A stretch of 64,000 nt of DNA, taken from positions 12,294,001-12,358,000 of the forward strand of contig CM048560.1 in NCBI GenBank assembly GCA_026413225.1. Reading direction: 5' to 3'. Position 1 is the stretch's first letter. Each line of letters begins with the position of its first letter. This DNA comes from Otis tarda (Eukaryota; Chordata; Aves; Otidiformes; Otididae). Of this stretch, positions 18,785 to 64,000 are shown piece by piece. The translations under genes were made by a program, and so were the position numbers. A model generated the notes under the pieces. That model saw only the letters and a list, made by a program, of their open reading frames with translations, was not told where the DNA came from and did no database searches.

Positions 18785-21357
18785 CTTTCAAGAAAACGAA
18801 AGTTGCATTAGTTACTTCTTGGAAAAAAAGATAAAAATCTAAGCAAGCCCATATGGACGCTAGTATACAGACAACAGTTATGTTCTTACATATGCATCCT
18901 TAATATTTCTGCACAACTCATGTTCCCCTAATATTTACAGAGACGGGAAACTTTGTTTGTGTCCCCCTCAAAAGTGGGACAAAGTCACTGTATAGAAGGC
19001 TGTAATCAATTAAAATAATTGAGTCAGGTGAGGCTATGTAAAATTAAGAAATTACAAGGTAAGTGTAAAACGCAATGGATTAAGTATACCTACAGAAATG
19101 AAAACTGACTTTGATACTCATCATCTTAGTGGCAGTATGGAAAAGGTCCCCTCAGAGGAATAGCCAGAGGGTCTCAAGTGGAAGAGACAGTACAGAGCCC
19201 TTCTGCAGTTCCTTGTCTTTAATTTAGGAGCTTATGTCCCAAAAAAAAAAAAAAACAAACAAACCAACAAAAAACCAAACTATATGGTCATAACCCATGA
19301 GGAATGTGTGTAGTACAAGTTCTTACTGTGCTTGTTACATGTGAGAAAATATACTTACTGTTCTGCCACCAGTCATCTGTTCAAGAATGTCTTGAAACTG
19401 ACTTCCATTTGCATTCATGTCCAGTTCTACAGCTGTGTACTTTACATTCATACCCTCGAAAATTTTTTTTGCCATTTTGCAGTAGATGCATGTTGTTTTA
19501 GAGAAAATCACCACACAGTTGTCTGAAATAATTTCCTGTACAAAAGAATGGTCAAGTCAGCGTGCTTTGTTTTTAAATCAATATCTATTAAGAGTATAGA
19601 ACTGTCATGAAAACAAGTACAAAAATGAGAAATCTGCCATTATGGTAACAAATACAGGAAAATTACTCTCTGTAATACCTCTCTCTGAGGTATTTTTAAC
19701 GCAGACAAGTTCGCAACCATGCTACAGCAATGGCTGGCTACTTCTGAAGACTCTTCCAAAACACTGTCCTTTTTATTCTCAGTTTTTTTAAGGTAAAGTG
19801 AAAAGCTAGTTTAGCTTCTACATTTTCCCTACTTATAATCTAGAACCACAAGAATCTTAAGGTGAGGAATGAACTACTTTAAAAACAAGGAGCAGGCTCG
19901 AGGCTTCTGTCAAGAAGATACTACCTGTATGGTGGGTGCAAAACATATCAACCCCACATTTGTTCTGAAGACAAGGTGGCCTAGAACCTTCTTTGGGGAA
20001 GCATCCCATACTTCCACATCAGAATAAAAATGGCATCCCACCTGACTACCAAGAAAGTCAGACTCTCGACCTCAAAAAGTGCAGTTGCACTTGACAAGAT
20101 CCCAAAGAGCATCTGCGCAAAAGTGCAGTAGGCAGTGAAGTGCAACTTCAGCAGTTTGCAGAACTACATGGAAGATAAAGTGACTCCTCCGGCTCCACTT
20201 AAACTTCAGTAAAGGGCATGCCCTGTCCTGTGAGTAGAATACTTGGTAATCACTTAAAACTTAGCAGTATCTAACTTTTCAGGAAGGCTGTGATTTTTCT
20301 TCTCATGGGAACAGAGAAACAGAGGAGAGTGGGCATTAGTGATCTCTACCAGATGCACTGCTGGCACCTATGAAGGTGTCTATGACCTGCATTTGACTCC
20401 AAAACTGAGCAGAATGGTCGTGGAGCATGTGGCACACCCACCATGAAGTGGGGCCAACCCTGAACCTGCTTTTGCTCTGCAGTCACAGACCTCCTGCACT
20501 CTGACAAACAAGCTGTGTCTCCTCGAGTTATTTGGTACAGCTCTCCCTGCCTGTAAGGCAAACAGGACGTGCCGGTGGCAGAGTGACAGAAAGGGTTCTG
20601 AGTGGGAGAAAGAAATACCCCTTTTTAATGTAAATTAAAGGTGATTTCAGGCTCTCATTTAGTATCAGTAAATTTACCTAAAAACCAATTTACTCTTTAA
20701 ATACGTAAGTTGGTATCAGTAATTTTACAAGGTTTAACCCCTGATATTGACAGCAGTACTGAATTTCAGTAGAGGTCTGAAGAAAACCACAAAATGAATA
20801 CAGCCCAGGAAGATCAGGTTCCAGGGCTGTAGATACAACACCGTCTGTATTAACAAACGTAAGACTCCGGTTCAACATGCAGAACCATTTACAGCATTTC
20901 TTTGTTTAAATCAGAAGAGCCTTTAAGTAACTACAGCTTTTAAATATGTTGAAAATAAGTAAGAAGCAGATAAATAATGTTACCTGTACTTGGTTCACAG
21001 CAGCATCGTTAGACAGCCCGACGGAAGCAGGCGCACTATTCCCCATCCTAAAACTAAAGAGAAATCCAGGTCAGGAATTCCGACAATGATGCATTTTACA
21101 GTTCACAAGCTAAAGGCTGGCTTCGTACCGCCTTGTTTAACGGACCCCCCTCCTGACACCTGCCCTCCCCGGAGGAGGGGCGTTCAAAGGGCCCCAAACC
21201 CCCGTCCCGTCCCGTCCCGTCCCGTCCCGTCCCGTCCCGTCCCGTCCCGTCCCGTCCCGTCCCGTCCCGTCCCGTCCCGTCCCGTCCCGTCCCGTCCCGT
21301 CCCGTCCCGTCCCCGCACCCACCGCGCCGCCAGACGCAGCGCCCTCTGCAGGGTCAT
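18665..21357 (-). CDS. GLRX2: Glutaredoxin 2, complete in 4 coding exons
   Basis: On the - strand join 21357-21323, 21047-20984, 19535-19359, 18784-18665: 396 nt, 131 residues, all junctions in phase. Glutaredoxin 2 reduces protein-glutathione disulfides using glutathione. In vertebrates it can also hold a 2Fe-2S cluster between two monomers; forms occur in mitochondria and in cytosol/nucleus. Visible landmarks are a short basic N-terminus (MTLQRALRLAAR) suited to mitochondrial import, the redox site C49-I-Y-C52, the cis-proline in TVP at 92-94, and the glutathione-contacting GGATDT at 104-109. The second cysteine pair known from human Grx2 is present as C40 and C125. The active site is CIYC where human has CSYC and most glutaredoxins CPYC. 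The start is the only ATG in this frame before an upstream GTG-only extension. A second in-frame Met (M13) opens exon 2 and could start a non-mitochondrial form. Confidence 0.95.
19241..19280. repeat. A-rich low-complexity tract
   Basis: Fifteen A followed by CAAACAAACCAACAAAAAAC-like sequence, inside GLRX2 intron 3. Confidence 0.85.
19359..19535 (-). CDS. GLRX2: GLRX2 coding exon 3
   Basis: 177 nt, phase 0, acceptor TACAG, donor ACA|GTAAGT. Encodes residues 34-92 with SDNCVVIFSKTTCIYCKMAK (active site) and QFQDILEQMTGGRT. Confidence 0.96.
20984..21047 (-). CDS. GLRX2: GLRX2 coding exon 2
   Basis: 64 nt, from acceptor TTTTAG|G to donor CAG|GTAACA. Encodes MGNSAPASVGLSNDAAVNQV and Q, with the internal Met one base after the splice site. 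Matches the linker before the glutaredoxin fold in human GLRX2. Confidence 0.92.
21201..21310. repeat. (CCCGT)22 pentanucleotide tandem repeat
   Basis: Twenty-two uninterrupted CCCGT units (110 bp) in GLRX2 intron 1, ending 10 bp from the donor dinucleotide at 21321-21322. In the GLRX2 sense strand the unit is GGGAC, so the nascent RNA has at least 22 regularly spaced GGG runs, a strong G-quadruplex pattern. Confidence 0.98.
21323..21357 (-). CDS. GLRX2: GLRX2 coding exon 1
   Basis: 35 nt, encoding MTLQRALRLAA plus two bases of Arg12. The donor is CGCG|GTGGGT; the intron then enters the GGGAC repeat. The exon assignment rests on the perfect phase with exon 2 and the mitochondrial-type presequence, so it is slightly less certain than the others. 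Confidence 0.8.
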
Positions 21358-21540
21358 GGCCGCCGAGCGGAAGGGGCGGGGCTTCCCCGCAGTCCTCACG
21401 GCGGTCCGACGCGTCTGTCAGGCCCCGCCCCTCAGGGCAGCGCGGGGCTGCCCGCCGCGCTGCCGGTGTCCGGGCGCGGATTCACGGGGGTGCAGGACGC
21501 CCTGCGTGGGGCTGCGGGGCGAGGGGTTGAGTACTCCTGT
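21358..21540 (-). promoter_or_regulatory. GLRX2: GLRX2 CpG-rich promoter
   Basis: CpG-rich DNA just upstream of the GLRX2 ATG, with a GGAAGGGGCGGGGC block (ETS-like GGAA beside an Sp1/KLF GC box) about 10-25 bp from the ATG. No TATA box is seen. The CpG-rich area also runs back through exon 1 to about 21120. Confidence 0.7.

Positions 21541-64000
<42,460 letters not shown>

Larger units (their letters stand above)
18785..21322 (-). other. GLRX2: GLRX2 introns
   Basis: Introns lie at 21322-21048, 20983-19536 and 19358-18785, all GT-AG on the - strand. Intron 1 holds the CCCGT repeat. Intron 2 has a small hairpin (AAGTGCA-GT-TGCACTT near 20078-20093) and no recognised repeat. Intron 3 has an A-rich tract at 19241-19280. 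Confidence 0.88.

Noticed and set aside
20984-21047. N-myristoylation signal at MGNSAP of the short GLRX2 form
   Set aside because: The residue at position 6 is Pro, where the consensus needs Ser/Thr or another small residue.

Overview
The window is an ordinary piece of a bird nuclear genome. It has AT-rich introns, three CpG-rich promoter areas, CR1 LINE 3' ends with their ATTCTATG-like tails, and two endogenous-retrovirus LTRs of a type I associate with bird genomes, probably Neoaves (inference from memory of the families). All coding sequence belongs to three genes split into exons with GT-AG introns. I see no operon, CRISPR array, phage or bacterial system, and no undescribed gene system.

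Layout. Positions 1-350 are a CpG-rich promoter/first-exon area. RO60 (TROVE2, the Ro60 Y-RNA-binding autoantigen) follows on the + strand, with eight coding exons at 4609-11023. They join in phase to a complete 538-residue protein. Its 3' UTR and the flank run to about 17.8 kb. GLRX2 (glutaredoxin 2) lies tail-to-tail with it on the - strand. Its four coding exons at 21357-18665 join in phase to 131 residues. CDC73 (parafibromin, Paf1 complex) starts head-to-head with GLRX2, with its ATG at 22922 on the + strand. Ten coding exons, the last ending at 58494, give the first 324 residues; the remaining exons lie beyond the right edge. The order RO60-GLRX2-CDC73 and the orientations match the human 1q31 block.

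How the genes relate. The three products act in separate processes: small-RNA quality control (RO60), mitochondrial/nuclear thiol redox and Fe-S chemistry (GLRX2), and RNA polymerase II elongation and chromatin marking (CDC73). Their proximity is conserved synteny, not a pathway. GLRX2 and CDC73 start codons are about 1.56 kb apart and may share regulatory DNA.

Points most worth a second look: a perfect (CCCGT)22 tract 10 bp inside the GLRX2 intron 1 donor; a CIYC active site in GLRX2; an overlapping upstream ORF at the CDC73 start; a TTAA-flanked foldback element at 16721-16877; a sense-oriented LTR with a polyadenylation signal in CDC73 intron 1; and short perfect hairpins/palindromes and C-tracts in CDC73 intron 7.
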